Assembly: GCA_965602805.1 (NCBI GenBank)
Contig: CBFCZK010000002.1
Span: 62,001 to 126,000 of the forward strand
Source of the DNA: Thiomicrorhabdus sp965602805
GTDB lineage: Bacteria > Pseudomonadota > Gammaproteobacteria > Thiomicrospirales > Thiomicrospiraceae
DNA length: 64,000 nt
Direction of reading: 5' to 3'
Part shown: piece after piece, positions 52,632 to 62,162 of the stretch
Numbering within the stretch: the first letter of the stretch is position 1
How the letters are laid out: each line of letters opens with the position of its first letter
Notes under the pieces: generated by a model
What the model saw: only the letters and a program-made list of their open reading frames with translations
Database searches by the model: none
Told to the model about the DNA's origin: nothing
Position numbers and translations under genes: made by a program

Positions 52632-52816
52632 GCTTAGTCATCATTCTTTAGTTTTAGAACAAAAAAAGCCCCTCCTTAAAAACGAAAAAAAGGACCTGCC
52701 CGTTATAAAAAAGCGGCACAAACCGATGGTTATTCTGTTGCGCTCTGCATTGACGAGTAGTCCATCTCAAGACTTACCCTATCAACATTCCCCTTCACGA
52801 CTCTTTATCCTAAAAA

Positions 52817-53527
52817 TCAATTTGCTTGCTTCGTTGGTGACAGCTGCTTTTCAAACAACGGCCAAACTCTTTGCAAAATATGCGGTTGGGCAGCCGAATT
52901 TGGGTGCAAGCCATCCCATTGCACTAAATCGGGATCGTCTACCACCGTCTCTAAAAAAAAGGCATCAAACAAAACTCCGTTATTGTCAGCCAAAGTTTGA
53001 TACATGCTTTGAAACATCGCATCATACGCAGGGCCGTAGTTCGTCGGTAAACGCACTCCCAACAATACAACCTGACAATCCTGATTGGCCTGAGCACAAG
53101 CGTTAATCATCCCCTGTAAGTTTTGTTGTGTACTGCGTAGATCCTGACCGCGCAAAGCGTCATTGGCGCCTAACTGTAGCACCAACAGCTGCGGATGGTA
53201 TTGTTGCAAGAGAGCAGGCAGACGCTGCTTACCGCCACTGGTGGTTTCGCCACTGATACTGGCATTCACGACCTTTATGTCTGGTGCGGTGGTTTGCAGT
53301 TGTTGCTGTAAAAGCGCCACCCAACCTTGCTGCTCATCCATGCCATAAGCGGCACTTAAACTATCGCCAAACACCAACCAATTTGATTGCGCTATTTGTA
53401 ACGGATTGTCTTGCGCATTCGCCTGGCTTTGACTAGGATAAATGCTTGTTAACATAAACCCTAAAAGCCAGCCAACATGCATAACGACCAGCCATCTAAA
53501 CCGATTCTTACTTTGCAAAATGTTCAT
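52817..53527 (-). CDS. tesA: TesA-type GDSL esterase/thioesterase
   Basis: 236 residues from the ATG at 53,527 (AAAGGG 8 bases upstream; the TTG six bases earlier is less likely). Signal-anchor segment near residues 12-30, then the SGNH blocks: FGDSLSAAYG with the catalytic Ser, ISGETTSGG, LGANDALRG, and the C-terminal WDGLHPN with the Asp-His pair. A periplasmic lysophospholipase/arylesterase. Divergent from ybbA, whose reading frame overlaps its first 51 bases, an arrangement also found near E. coli tesA-ybbA. Confidence 0.93.
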   Translation of the reverse strand: MNILQSKNRFRWLVVMHVGWLLGFMLTSIYPSQSQANAQDNPLQIAQSNWLVFGDSLSAAYGMDEQQGWVALLQQQLQTTAPDIKVVNASISGETTSGGKQRLPALLQQYHPQLLVLQLGANDALRGQDLRSTQQNLQGMINACAQANQDCQVVLLGVRLPTNYGPAYDAMFQSMYQTLADNNGVLFDAFFLETVVDDPDLVQWDGLHPNSAAQPHILQRVWPLFEKQLSPTKQAN

Positions 53528-54190
53528 TATCAAATCCCTTTAGAGGAGGTTGTCTTGGATATATTAAAAGCCTGTCATCTGGCTGTCCAGTCAGAAGAGA
53601 CTTTGGCAATTGTAGGGCGCTCCGGTTCCGGTAAGTCTACCCTATTAGCCTTGATGGCAGGACTCGATACGCCGACATCTGGAACGATAGAGTTGTTTGG
53701 TCAAGCGATTGAGTCACTTTCAGAAGATGAACGCGCGTTAATTCGGGCGCAACAGATTGGCTTTATTTTTCAGAACTTTCAATTAATGCCGAGCATGAGT
53801 GCGCTGGAAAATGTATTAATGCCGTTAGAGCTGTTTCAAGTTCCCAATGCAAAACAACTCGCATTGGAGGCTCTAGAGCAAGTTGGCTTATCCCATCGCG
53901 CTCAACATCGCCCTGCTGAACTCTCTGGCGGAGAACAGCAACGTGTCGCGATTGCGCGGGCATTTGTCACCAAACCCAAAATCCTCTTTGCCGATGAACC
54001 GACTGGTAACTTGGATGAAGAGACGGCTAAGCAGATTCAAAACCTGCTGTTTCAACTGAATCGCCAACAGAAAACCACGCTTATTTTGGTCACCCACGAC
54101 CATGCATTTGCCAAACAGTGCAATCGAGTGATGCAATTGGAGCACGGTCAACTGCAAAACTATCCTAACCCCTTCGCGGATAAACACTAG
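53477..54190 (+). CDS. ybbA: ABC transporter ATPase YbbA (LolD-like)
   Basis: 237 residues. Walker A GRSGSGKST, Q-loop FIFQNFQLMP, signature LSGGEQQRVAIARAF, Walker B ILFADEPTGNLD and H-loop THD are complete. It pairs with the permease directly downstream. The start lies inside the tesA coding region on the other strand; the ribosome site is weak. Substrate unknown; the family includes lipoprotein and macrolide-type exporters. Confidence 0.94.
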   Translation: MHNDQPSKPILTLQNVHYQIPLEEVVLDILKACHLAVQSEETLAIVGRSGSGKSTLLALMAGLDTPTSGTIELFGQAIESLSEDERALIRAQQIGFIFQNFQLMPSMSALENVLMPLELFQVPNAKQLALEALEQVGLSHRAQHRPAELSGGEQQRVAIARAFVTKPKILFADEPTGNLDEETAKQIQNLLFQLNRQQKTTLILVTHDHAFAKQCNRVMQLEHGQLQNYPNPFADKH

Positions 54191-56745
54191 TGTCCGCTTT
54201 TTGGCTAGACATGCTCACAGCCTCTAAATGGTTTGGTAGAAGCCTTAAACGCGGTGATTGGTTATGGCTTATGATTGCCGTCATCTTAGCCAGTAGTACC
54301 GTGACATTGGTCAAACAGTTGGGTGATAGCGTGCAACAAAGTATGTTGCGTAAAGCCTCAGAATCGTTAAGTGCTGATTTTGTGATTCGAAGCAGCCGTC
54401 CCATCGACTCTAAATGGTCACAAATGGCGATAGATTCAGGTTTGAAAACCGCGCACAGCACCACTCTGACCACCATGGCTTTAAGCAATCAGCAGTTTCA
54501 ACTGGTGCAACTGAAAGGCATCAGCGTACGCTATCCATTAAGAGGCTCTATTCATCAAACCAATCACTTAGCCTTTCAACCTCTACATTCCGACCAGGCC
54601 TGGGTCGAACCCAAACTGATTAGCCTACTAAAACTTACTCAAGAGAGCCTTTTAACCTTAGGCCATTTGGATTTAAGCCTGGCGGGCAGTATCCAAACCA
54701 GTACACTTATCAATCCCATGGCGAGTTTTGCACCACAGATTATTATCTCCTTAGCCACCTTACATAAAACCAAATTGATTGGCCCTGGCAGTCGCGTGAC
54801 TTATGAACTGAGTGTGGCGGGCAGTAACAAACAACTCGCAGACTTTGCCAAAGTCATCAGCCAGCAAAACAATCCACACTGGCAAACCCTATCAGCACAT
54901 GCACCTTCGGAAGATTTAGGCAACTCACTGGAGACCGCTTGGTTGTTTTTGGACTTGTCAGCCCTGTCGGCTGTACTGATTGCCGGTATGTCGATTTTGA
55001 TCGCCAGCCGATTTTATCTGACCCGATGGGAGAACAGTATGGCGTTAATGCGTGCATTTGGCGCCCACAATACCAAGATGCAACGCCTATTTGCACTGCA
55101 ACTGACATGGATAGCACTGTTTAGCAGTTTGATTGGCATACTGATAGGCTATGGTCTTTCAGTGTTACTGCAACCACTGTTAGCAGAGTACTTCCAGCCC
55201 TTAGTTATCACCCCACCTTGGCCAGCGCTGCTGACCGGATTTTTAAGTGGCATTTTAGTGCTGTGGAGTTTTGCTTGGCAGGCTTTTCAAACCGCGCTAC
55301 AGACCTCACCGATGCAGGTTTTAAAATCAGTGCCGCGTAACCCTAAAAGTATTCATTGGTTAATGAGTTTTGCTTTATTATTGGGTTTAATCAGCTTGAT
55401 GTTTGATCTAGAATCGATGCTGTGGATCCTACCAGGCCTGGTCATTATCAGTTTAATCCTTTTGTTAGCAGCCAGCTTACTGCTTAAAGCTATCCAGAAA
55501 CTGCAGCGTTATAGTCGCGGTTGGTTGCATATTGCGCTGTCGAACCTACTCAAAGAACCAGGCCTGGTCAGAATACAATTGGTCTCAGTGGGTTTAGTGT
55601 TATTTGTATTAATGCTAATGAGTTTTGTCCGTCAAGATTTGCTGCAAAACTGGCAGGCCTCCTTACCCCAAAATACGCCGAACACTTTTATTATGAATGT
55701 CCAGCCTGACCAACAATCAGAAGTGAGTCAGATACTATCCAAACAACAACTCACTCCCCCGCTGGTACCCATGGCACGCGGGCGTTTAACCTCCATTAAT
55801 CAGCAACCGCTTATCGCCAGTGCGCAAGACAATGATCGCGCGCGCAGAATGCTCGAACGCGAAGCCAATATCGCTCTACTCGCGGACATTCCACAACACA
55901 ACCTGATTACGGCACAAATTCCTAAAAGCCAAATGAAACTGCCGAGCGTTTCGGTCGAAGCAGGAATGGCGGAACTGTTTGATATCCAACTCGGCGACAC
56001 TCTGAGTTTTAATTTTGCCGGACAAAGCTATGAGTACCAGGTGAGTAGTTTTCGTAAAGTCGAATGGCAGAGTTTTCAACTGAACTTCTTTTTCATATTA
56101 GAACCCGTCGCTGAACGCCCTTTAGCCTTCTCTTACATCAGTAACTTTCACTTACCTGAACTTGAAGAATTTGAAGAGATTGAAAGCACAGGAGAGTTTG
56201 AAGGAGATAAGAATCTTAGCGACGCACCGCAACAAAACCAAAACGATATTGCAAACCAATTAACCCAAGAATTCGCCAAGCAAACCCCTGGCGTACTGTT
56301 AATTGATGTTCGCCAAATCATGCAACAAATTCAAGACATAATGGATCAAGCAAGTTGGGCGGTATCCGGACTTTATCTGTTTACCCTACTCGCCAGCATA
56401 GGCGTGTTATTCACGGCTACCTTAGCGAGCCAACAGAGTCGAATACAGAGCTGGCTATTGCTTAGAACGCTTGGCGCGACCAATAAAGTCATCAGCAAAA
56501 TTGGCTTAACAGAATTTATCTTATTAGGCGCAGTCGCCGGAATTTTAGCCGCAACTTTTGCCCAAATCGCCAGTGTACTGATAAGTCATTTTGTATTGAA
56601 AATAGAGATTAGCCTGGATATGGCGTTATGGATGGCCAGCTTAATTAGCGGTATCGGTCTGCTACTGTTCACCGGACTCATCACCCAATATAGCTTCTTA
56701 AGAAAAAGTGCAAGGCAACTACGCCTAAGCTTAGATCAGCAATAG
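54190..56745 (+). CDS. ybbP: ABC transporter permease YbbP (FtsX/MacB-like)
   Basis: 851 residues from a GTG sharing a base with the ybbA stop. Long periplasmic domains are flanked by FtsX-type membrane bundles: an N-terminal segment (DWLWLMIAVILASSTVTLV), a four-helix group near 255-440 with the MALMRAFGAHNTKMQRLFA motif, and a second group at the C-terminus with LLRTLGATNKVISKIGL. Full length. It carries two perfect copies and one near copy of the palindrome, the densest coding cluster in the window. Role with TesA is suspected from the linked order only. Confidence 0.93.
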   Translation: MSAFWLDMLTASKWFGRSLKRGDWLWLMIAVILASSTVTLVKQLGDSVQQSMLRKASESLSADFVIRSSRPIDSKWSQMAIDSGLKTAHSTTLTTMALSNQQFQLVQLKGISVRYPLRGSIHQTNHLAFQPLHSDQAWVEPKLISLLKLTQESLLTLGHLDLSLAGSIQTSTLINPMASFAPQIIISLATLHKTKLIGPGSRVTYELSVAGSNKQLADFAKVISQQNNPHWQTLSAHAPSEDLGNSLETAWLFLDLSALSAVLIAGMSILIASRFYLTRWENSMALMRAFGAHNTKMQRLFALQLTWIALFSSLIGILIGYGLSVLLQPLLAEYFQPLVITPPWPALLTGFLSGILVLWSFAWQAFQTALQTSPMQVLKSVPRNPKSIHWLMSFALLLGLISLMFDLESMLWILPGLVIISLILLLAASLLLKAIQKLQRYSRGWLHIALSNLLKEPGLVRIQLVSVGLVLFVLMLMSFVRQDLLQNWQASLPQNTPNTFIMNVQPDQQSEVSQILSKQQLTPPLVPMARGRLTSINQQPLIASAQDNDRARRMLEREANIALLADIPQHNLITAQIPKSQMKLPSVSVEAGMAELFDIQLGDTLSFNFAGQSYEYQVSSFRKVEWQSFQLNFFFILEPVAERPLAFSYISNFHLPELEEFEEIESTGEFEGDKNLSDAPQQNQNDIANQLTQEFAKQTPGVLLIDVRQIMQQIQDIMDQASWAVSGLYLFTLLASIGVLFTATLASQQSRIQSWLLLRTLGATNKVISKIGLTEFILLGAVAGILAATFAQIASVLISHFVLKIEISLDMALWMASLISGIGLLLFTGLITQYSFLRKSARQLRLSLDQQ
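54593..54604. repeat. Near copy of the palindrome (ACCAGGCCTGGG) in ybbP
   Basis: Eleven of twelve bases, encoding part of SDQAWVE, a different reading frame of the palindrome from the two perfect copies downstream. Confidence 0.7.
55431..55442. repeat. ACCAGGCCTGGT palindrome, copy 11 (inside ybbP)
   Basis: Perfect copy in coding sequence, encoding the LPGLVII stretch of a membrane helix. Confidence 0.9.
55557..55568. repeat. ACCAGGCCTGGT palindrome, copy 12 (inside ybbP)
   Basis: Perfect copy in coding sequence, 114 bp after copy 11, encoding KEPGLVRI in the same codon phase. Confidence 0.9.
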
Positions 56746-56978
56746 CATACCGCCGGAAACACCGGCCTTAGCCCGAATAAATTATCGGATAAAATTGTTA
56801 AACACCACTGCTTTTCGCTCTAGCACAAAGCTACTTCCAGCCTAAACTTATAGCCTGTATTTTAGAATAAACTCCTTCAACCCAAGATCAATATTAATAC
56901 CCACTAATAGATATATTTGATTTGATAGCAAAATAGTAATAAAATATTACCAAATGTTACATTAAATGGAGTTTAGTA

Positions 56979-57125
56979 ATGGAAAATACTGAATTAGAAA
57001 GACAACTACGCAAAACTTGGAAAGAGCTTATCCAAGCAAATATACATCACGATGAAGTTTTGGCTTCTTCACGATTAAAAGAGATGATTCTTTTAGAAAT
57101 ACAACAGAAAAAACGCCGACAGTAA
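56979..57125 (+). CDS. Small hypothetical protein, 48 residues
   Basis: ATG with GGAG 8 bases upstream; reads MENTELERQLRKTWKELIQA and ends in a basic KKRRQ. Helical and charged, no membrane segment. Not recognised. It is the only gene-like feature in the 56,746-57,244 gap, which otherwise holds A/T-rich sequence. Confidence 0.55.
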   Translation: MENTELERQLRKTWKELIQANIHHDEVLASSRLKEMILLEIQQKKRRQ

Positions 57126-57244
57126 TTCTGCTCTGTCTTACATTTAGATAAAACGTAGCTTGAAAAATTGCGGATTAATCTTTATCAGGTTTGATGTTAA
57201 AGAATTATTCTGTAGAAGTTTTACTGGATAAACTAGATAAGAGT

Positions 57245-57321
<77 letters not shown>

Positions 57322-57350
57322 AAAATATGATATTTATTGGCTTTTGAAAT

Positions 57351-57382
57351 CAATAACGGCGCTTATTATAGCGCCGTTATTG
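57351..57382 (-). terminator. Strong hairpin between merR-type gene and tRNA-Pro
   Basis: A 13-bp perfect stem CAATAACGGCGCT / AGCGCCGTTATTG with a 6-base loop. On the minus strand only ATTTC follows, so it is a weak intrinsic terminator or an mRNA-end stabiliser, 34 bp after the gene. Confidence 0.6.
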
Positions 57383-57415
57383 TTTGAGATAAAAGGCTTT
57401 AGAACACCTTTCTGC

Positions 57416-57811
57416 CTAGAATCGACTTTTAATATACTGCCTGAACTGTAACAACTCACCGTGCATGGTCTGTAATAGATCTATGGCGGTTTTTTGCTCT
57501 TCTGACAGGGTGTTACTCGTCAGATCGACACTCCCCTTAGAAAGCCTCGCTTTAGCACCAGGTATGGTGAAACCTTGATCTTGCAATAAAGACTTTATTT
57601 CTAATACTAGCTCAACATCTATTCGTTGATAGTACCGACGACCACTACGTTTACTGGGTTCAAGCTGTGGGAAAACCTGCTCCCAGTAACGTAAGACATG
57701 CGACTTCAACTGACAAAGTTCAGCCACTTCACCAATGGTAAAGTACTTTTTGTCAGGCAACTCTATTTCAAGTTGCGTTGTAGCATTCGATTGAATCTTA
57801 GGCCTTGCCAT
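57416..57811 (-). CDS. MerR-family regulator linked to ihfA
   Basis: 131 residues. A MerR winged-helix N-terminus at about 22-90: YFTIGEVAELC, LRYWEQVFPQL, RRYYQRIDVE. A short coiled C-terminus has no metal- or drug-binding Cys. It overlaps the end of ihfA by 14 bp. A MerR-like gene directly after ihfA is usual in gammaproteobacteria; its regulon is not known to me. Confidence 0.92.
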   Translation of the reverse strand: MARPKIQSNATTQLEIELPDKKYFTIGEVAELCQLKSHVLRYWEQVFPQLEPSKRSGRRYYQRIDVELVLEIKSLLQDQGFTIPGAKARLSKGSVDLTSNTLSEEQKTAIDLLQTMHGELLQFRQYIKSRF

Positions 57812-58091
57812 AATTGTCTATTTGCGCACGTAATTTTTGTCCAGGTTTAAATGTTACCACTCTTCGAGCAGAAATGGGAACATCTTCACCGGTTCTAGGA
57901 TTACGTCCTGGGCGTGATGCTTTATCACGTAGTTCAAAGTTACCAAATCCAGATAATTTAATCTGCTCACCAGCCACTAAAACTTCACTCAATTCATCAT
58001 AGAATTGTTCAACAAGCTCTTTAGACTCTCTTTTATTGAAACCAAAGGTGTCAGATAAATTCTGCGCGATGTCTGCTTTTGTTAAAGTCAT
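57798..58091 (-). CDS. ihfA: Integration host factor, alpha subunit
   Basis: 97 residues. Starts MTLTKADIAQNLSDTFGFNK and contains the DNA-bending arm GRNPRTGEDVPISARRVV with its intercalating Pro. It forms a heterodimer with IhfB and bends DNA in transcription, recombination and replication. Follows pheT by 56 bp, the classical arrangement. Confidence 0.97.
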   Translation of the reverse strand: MTLTKADIAQNLSDTFGFNKRESKELVEQFYDELSEVLVAGEQIKLSGFGNFELRDKASRPGRNPRTGEDVPISARRVVTFKPGQKLRAQIDNYGKA

Positions 58092-58147
58092 TTGTCTTCC
58101 CTATTCCTGTAGTTCTATACTTGCTGTACGTAACGTTATTTTACGTT

Positions 58148-60538
58148 TTATCTTAATTCTGCATTCACAGCCTGTTTGGCTGCTTCTAAAATTTCTGCCA
58201 CCAAGATTTCGACTTCTTCGTCTTGAAGCGTGCGTTCGGTATGTTGGATTTTGAGGGTTAAAGCGATACTTTTCTGGTTCGGCTCAACGCCTTGTCCACG
58301 GTAGATATCAAACAGTTCAACCGCTTTAAAAATATCCGATTTAACGGATACTACGGCATCGATTAATGCTTGTGCTGAAAGCGTTTCTTCAACCACAAAT
58401 GCCAAATCACGCTGTACTTCTGGATATTTTGAAATCGCTTGCGCAGCGGGTACTTGCATGGTCATTAAGGCATCTTGGCGAATTTGGAACATATAAACAT
58501 TACCGCTCACGCCCATCTCTTTAACCAACTTTGGATGAAGCTGCCCCATGATACCAACCTCTTTACCATCTTTCAGAATACTGGCTGATTGACCTGGATG
58601 TAGCGCAGGATGATTACAGGCTTCAAAGCGAATATTGGCTAGTTGATGGCTCATACGAATCAAGGTTTCTACGTCACCTTTCAAGTCAAAGAAGTCAACG
58701 GGACGTTCTAATTCGTCCCAACCCGTCGCAGCAACTTGACCGGCAATGACACCGCCCATCATTGGCACTTGAGTCGCCCCTGTTGGATCAGAATCGTTTT
58801 TATAGAAGACCAGGCCTGTTTCAAAGATTCGAACGCGTGGCTGTTGACGATTTTGGTTATAAGCAACACTTTGTAATAATCCAGGGAACAAACTGGTACG
58901 CATGGCTTTCATATCATCAGAGATTGGGTTCTGCAGTAAAACGTAAGGCAGTTCAGGCTCAAGTAATTTCTGCTTGGCTTCCTCTACAAAACTGTAGGTC
59001 ACCACCTCATTAAATCCACGTTGTACTAAGGCAATCTTTAATGACATAAGAGACTGTAGGTCTTCAGGAAGTTCATTTAAGGTCATTGGCGCTAAAACAG
59101 GTGTTTCTGGCAAATTGTTATAGCCGTAGATACGCCCAACTTCTTCAATCAAATCCATTTCGATTGACATATCAAAACGATAACTCGGAGCAGTTAACAA
59201 CCAACCAGCATCTGTTGCTTCTGTAGCAAAGTCTAACAACTCAAAAATCTCTAGGATTTTAGCGTCTTCAATCTCAACCCCTAAACGACTACCGACCGTG
59301 GCGCGACGTAATTCAATCGCAACAGGTAGTGGCAAGTCTGCTTCTGAGATAGTGCTGTTAAAGGCACTGATTGTCCCACCAGCAATCTCTGTGAACAGTT
59401 GCAACGCGCGGTTTAATGCTTTTTCTGGTAATTGAGGATCAACACCGCGTTCAAAACGCATTGAAGAATCGGTGTGTAGTCCGTATTTACGAGCTTTACC
59501 GGTAATCGCTAAACGTGAAAAATGTGCACTTTCAAAGAAAATCGCATTGGTTTCATCGGTAACAGAGGTCGATAACCCACCCATAATGCCTGCTAAAGCA
59601 ATTGCACCGGAATCGTCCGCAATCACTAAAGTATCTTGATTAAGGCTTAATTCCTTGTCATCTAAAGTGGTCAGCTTTTCATCTGCTTTGGCTAAACGAA
59701 CTTCAATATTACCTTGAAGTTTATTCAAATCAAAAGCGTGCATTGGTTGACCCAATTCCATCAATACGTAGTTAGTTATATCAACCACTAGGCTCAATGG
59801 ACGAAGTCCAGAGCGTTCTAGTTTTTGAACCATCCAACGAGGTGTTGTGGCTTGTGTATTAAAGCCTGTGACCACACAGCCTAAATATTTTGGACAGGCC
59901 TGTTTTTCAGAAACTGTAACAACCTGTGGACAAGTCGTAGAACCTGACATGTCTTTAATTTCAAACGGCTGAGTCAACTCAACACCGCTGATAGCACGGA
60001 CATCACGTGCAATACCCTGCACACTGAAACAGTCTGCACGGTTAGGCGTTAAATCAACTTCAATGCTCATGTCGTTTAAATCAAGATACTCACGCACATC
60101 TTGGCCAATCGGTGCGTTTTGATCTAATACGAACAATCCATCAACACCATCGTCAGGCAAACCAATTTCAGTTGCGCCACACAACATACCGTTTGAAGGT
60201 ACGCCACGTAATTTGGCTTTCTTAATCTTAAAGTCTCCAGGTAAAACCGCTCCGACTTTCGCACAACACGCTTTCATGCCGACAGCAACGTTCTTTGCAC
60301 CACAAACGATTTGTACTGGCTCAGCTTCACCGACATCGACTTGCGTGACATTCAACTTGTCAGCATCAGGATGCTTTTCAACGGAGAGGACATGCCCTAC
60401 TACAACGTTGGTAAATTGACCGGCAACGGCTTCTGCACCATCAACTTCCAATCCCGCTAAACTCAAACTTTCTGATAAAGTGTTTGTATCCCACTGAGGA
60501 TTTGTCCACTCTTTTAACCAATTTTCACTAAATTTCAT
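58148..60538 (-). CDS. pheT: Phenylalanyl-tRNA synthetase, beta subunit
   Basis: 796 residues. Domains in order: B1 (MKFSENWLKEWTNPQ), the tRNA-binding OB fold (VVGHVLSVEKHPDADKLN at about 46-63), B3/B4, B5 (LEIFELLDFAT), the catalytic-like region (NPISDDMKAMRTSL), and a C-terminal ferredoxin-fold anticodon domain (ISKYPEVQRDLAFVV). It pairs with PheS to charge tRNA-Phe. A near copy of the palindrome (ACCAGGCCTGTT) lies inside at 58,809. Confidence 0.97.
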   Translation of the reverse strand: MKFSENWLKEWTNPQWDTNTLSESLSLAGLEVDGAEAVAGQFTNVVVGHVLSVEKHPDADKLNVTQVDVGEAEPVQIVCGAKNVAVGMKACCAKVGAVLPGDFKIKKAKLRGVPSNGMLCGATEIGLPDDGVDGLFVLDQNAPIGQDVREYLDLNDMSIEVDLTPNRADCFSVQGIARDVRAISGVELTQPFEIKDMSGSTTCPQVVTVSEKQACPKYLGCVVTGFNTQATTPRWMVQKLERSGLRPLSLVVDITNYVLMELGQPMHAFDLNKLQGNIEVRLAKADEKLTTLDDKELSLNQDTLVIADDSGAIALAGIMGGLSTSVTDETNAIFFESAHFSRLAITGKARKYGLHTDSSMRFERGVDPQLPEKALNRALQLFTEIAGGTISAFNSTISEADLPLPVAIELRRATVGSRLGVEIEDAKILEIFELLDFATEATDAGWLLTAPSYRFDMSIEMDLIEEVGRIYGYNNLPETPVLAPMTLNELPEDLQSLMSLKIALVQRGFNEVVTYSFVEEAKQKLLEPELPYVLLQNPISDDMKAMRTSLFPGLLQSVAYNQNRQQPRVRIFETGLVFYKNDSDPTGATQVPMMGGVIAGQVAATGWDELERPVDFFDLKGDVETLIRMSHQLANIRFEACNHPALHPGQSASILKDGKEVGIMGQLHPKLVKEMGVSGNVYMFQIRQDALMTMQVPAAQAISKYPEVQRDLAFVVEETLSAQALIDAVVSVKSDIFKAVELFDIYRGQGVEPNQKSIALTLKIQHTERTLQDEEVEILVAEILEAAKQAVNAELR

Positions 60539-60564
60539 AATTCTTTGTCTCGTAAACGTATTTG

Positions 60565-60576
60565 ACCAGGCCTGGT
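60565..60576. repeat. ACCAGGCCTGGT palindrome, copy 13
   Basis: Perfect copy filling most of the 38-bp gap between the pheS stop and the pheT start, inside an operon where full termination would be harmful. This argues against a pure terminator role. Confidence 0.9.
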
Positions 60577-61575
60577 TTATTTAAACTGTTGTAGAAAACG
60601 TAAATCGTTTTCAAAGAACTGACGTAAATCTTTTACGTTGTAACGCAACATCGCTAAACGTTCGACACCCAGTCCAAAAGCCAGTCCAGTATATTCATCT
60701 GGATCAATGCCTACATTTTTCAATACATTAGGATGCACCATTCCACAACCTAACACTTCAATCCAACGTCCATCACCAAACAAATCTGTTGCGATGTCCA
60801 CTTCTGCGGAAGGTTCTGTAAACGGGAAGTACGAAGGTCGGAAACGCGTTTCAAGATTTTCATCTTCAAAGAACTGTCGTAAGAACTCAATCAGCAAGGC
60901 ACGTAGCTGGGCAAAGCTGGCGTTCTTTTCGATAATCAAACCTTCAATTTGGTGAAACATTGGCGTGTGAGTCTGATCAGAATCACAACGATAAACACGT
61001 CCTGGCGCGATAATGCGTAAAGGCGGCTTTTTATTTTCCATGGTACGAATCTGTACACCTGAAGTATGGGTTCTTAAAACCGTATTCTCATTGATGTAGA
61101 AGGTGTCATGCATGGCACGCGCTGGATGGGTCTCAGGAATATTCAAGGCTTCGAAGTTATGCCAATCATCTTCAATTTCAGGACCGGTTTCAATATCAAA
61201 ACCAGCTTTTGAAAATAGGGTTTCAATGCGGTGTAAAGTGCGAGTTACCGGGTGCAAGCTACCCACATCGACATCACGACCTGGTAAAGTCACATCGATC
61301 GTCTCTTCTGCGAGTTTCTTGGCTAACTTAGCATCATCTAACTCTCTTTTCTTGGCATTTAAAATGCCTTGAACCATCTGCTTTGCTTCATTGATGATTT
61401 GCCCTGCTTTTGGACGTTCTTCATTCGACAATTTACCCAGCATTTTCATCATACCGGTCAATTCACCTTTTTTGCCAAGGTATTGAACACGGATGTCATC
61501 TAATTTGGCTAAATCCGTCACGGCTGTAACCGCTTCTTGTGCCTTTGAAATGATTGTTTGGAGTTGTTCTTGCAT
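60577..61575 (-). CDS. pheS: Phenylalanyl-tRNA synthetase, alpha subunit
   Basis: 332 residues. N-terminal coiled coil for tRNA binding, then the class II catalytic core: motif 1 region around HPVTRTLHRIETLF, motif 2 FHQIEGLIIEK, and motif 3 GLAFGLGVERLAML. Forms the alpha2-beta2 enzyme with PheT. Separated from rplT by a terminator and a leader of about 150 bp. Confidence 0.97.
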   Translation of the reverse strand: MQEQLQTIISKAQEAVTAVTDLAKLDDIRVQYLGKKGELTGMMKMLGKLSNEERPKAGQIINEAKQMVQGILNAKKRELDDAKLAKKLAEETIDVTLPGRDVDVGSLHPVTRTLHRIETLFSKAGFDIETGPEIEDDWHNFEALNIPETHPARAMHDTFYINENTVLRTHTSGVQIRTMENKKPPLRIIAPGRVYRCDSDQTHTPMFHQIEGLIIEKNASFAQLRALLIEFLRQFFEDENLETRFRPSYFPFTEPSAEVDIATDLFGDGRWIEVLGCGMVHPNVLKNVGIDPDEYTGLAFGLGVERLAMLRYNVKDLRQFFENDLRFLQQFK

Positions 61576-61725
61576 GTTGTAAATGTCCCAAAAAGGATTT
61601 AATAAGTATTAAACATTGCACTATCAATACACAGTAAAGTGACTAAAACAGCAGACGCTGATTCGTAATGAAATCTTTAATCGTTATTAAACTAAGAAGA
61701 TTGTTTTGAGTAAAACAGGAATCTA

Positions 61726-61752
61726 TAAAAAAATAGGGGACCGAAGTCCCCT
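61726..61752 (-). terminator. Terminator after rplT / before pheS
   Basis: Stem AGGGGAC, UUCG tetraloop, GTCCCCT, then A and a run of T on the minus strand. Textbook intrinsic terminator between rplT and pheS, perhaps an attenuator of pheST; no Phe-rich leader peptide was found. Confidence 0.92.
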
Positions 61753-61790
61753 AAAGAAGAAGTGGCCTAGGTTACCCTAGCCCATTTTCT

Positions 61791-62147
61791 TTACGCTAAT
61801 GCTGCTTTTGCTTTTTCAGCGAAAACAGTGAAAGCGGCTGCATCATGTACAGCAATATCAGCTAAAACCTTACGGTCTACAGCAATCTCAGCTAGGTTCA
61901 GACCGTTGATGAAACGACTATAAGTCAGTCCATTCATACGTGCTGCAGCGTTGATACGTGCAATCCAAAGACGTCTAAATTGACGCTTCTTAGTACGACG
62001 ATCGCGGTATGCATACTGACCAGCTTTGATAACTGCTTGCTTAGCAACGCGGAAAACTTTACTACGAGCTCCGTAATAACCTTTCGCTTGCTTTAATACT
62101 TTGTTGTGTCTACGGCGTGCTACGACACCTCTTTTAACTCTTGCCAT
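61791..62147 (-). CDS. rplT: Ribosomal protein L20
   Basis: 118 residues. MARVKRGVVARRRHNKVLKQ start and RDRRTKKRQFRRLWIARIN are typical. Binds 23S rRNA early in 50S assembly and, in E. coli, represses its own operon. Follows rpmI by 15 bp. Confidence 0.98.
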   Translation of the reverse strand: MARVKRGVVARRRHNKVLKQAKGYYGARSKVFRVAKQAVIKAGQYAYRDRRTKKRQFRRLWIARINAAARMNGLTYSRFINGLNLAEIAVDRKVLADIAVHDAAAFTVFAEKAKAALA

Positions 62148-62162
62148 GTCTTAAATCTCCAA

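Noticed and set aside
52576..53106. 176-codon plus-strand ORF
   Set aside because: Most of it is the complement of tesA, which has complete GDSL motifs; the ORF's sequence is low-complexity and basic with no start site.
61576..61725. Phe-rich leader peptide of pheST (pheM-like)
   Set aside because: I looked for a short ORF rich in Phe codons with a ribosome site after the rplT terminator and did not find one.
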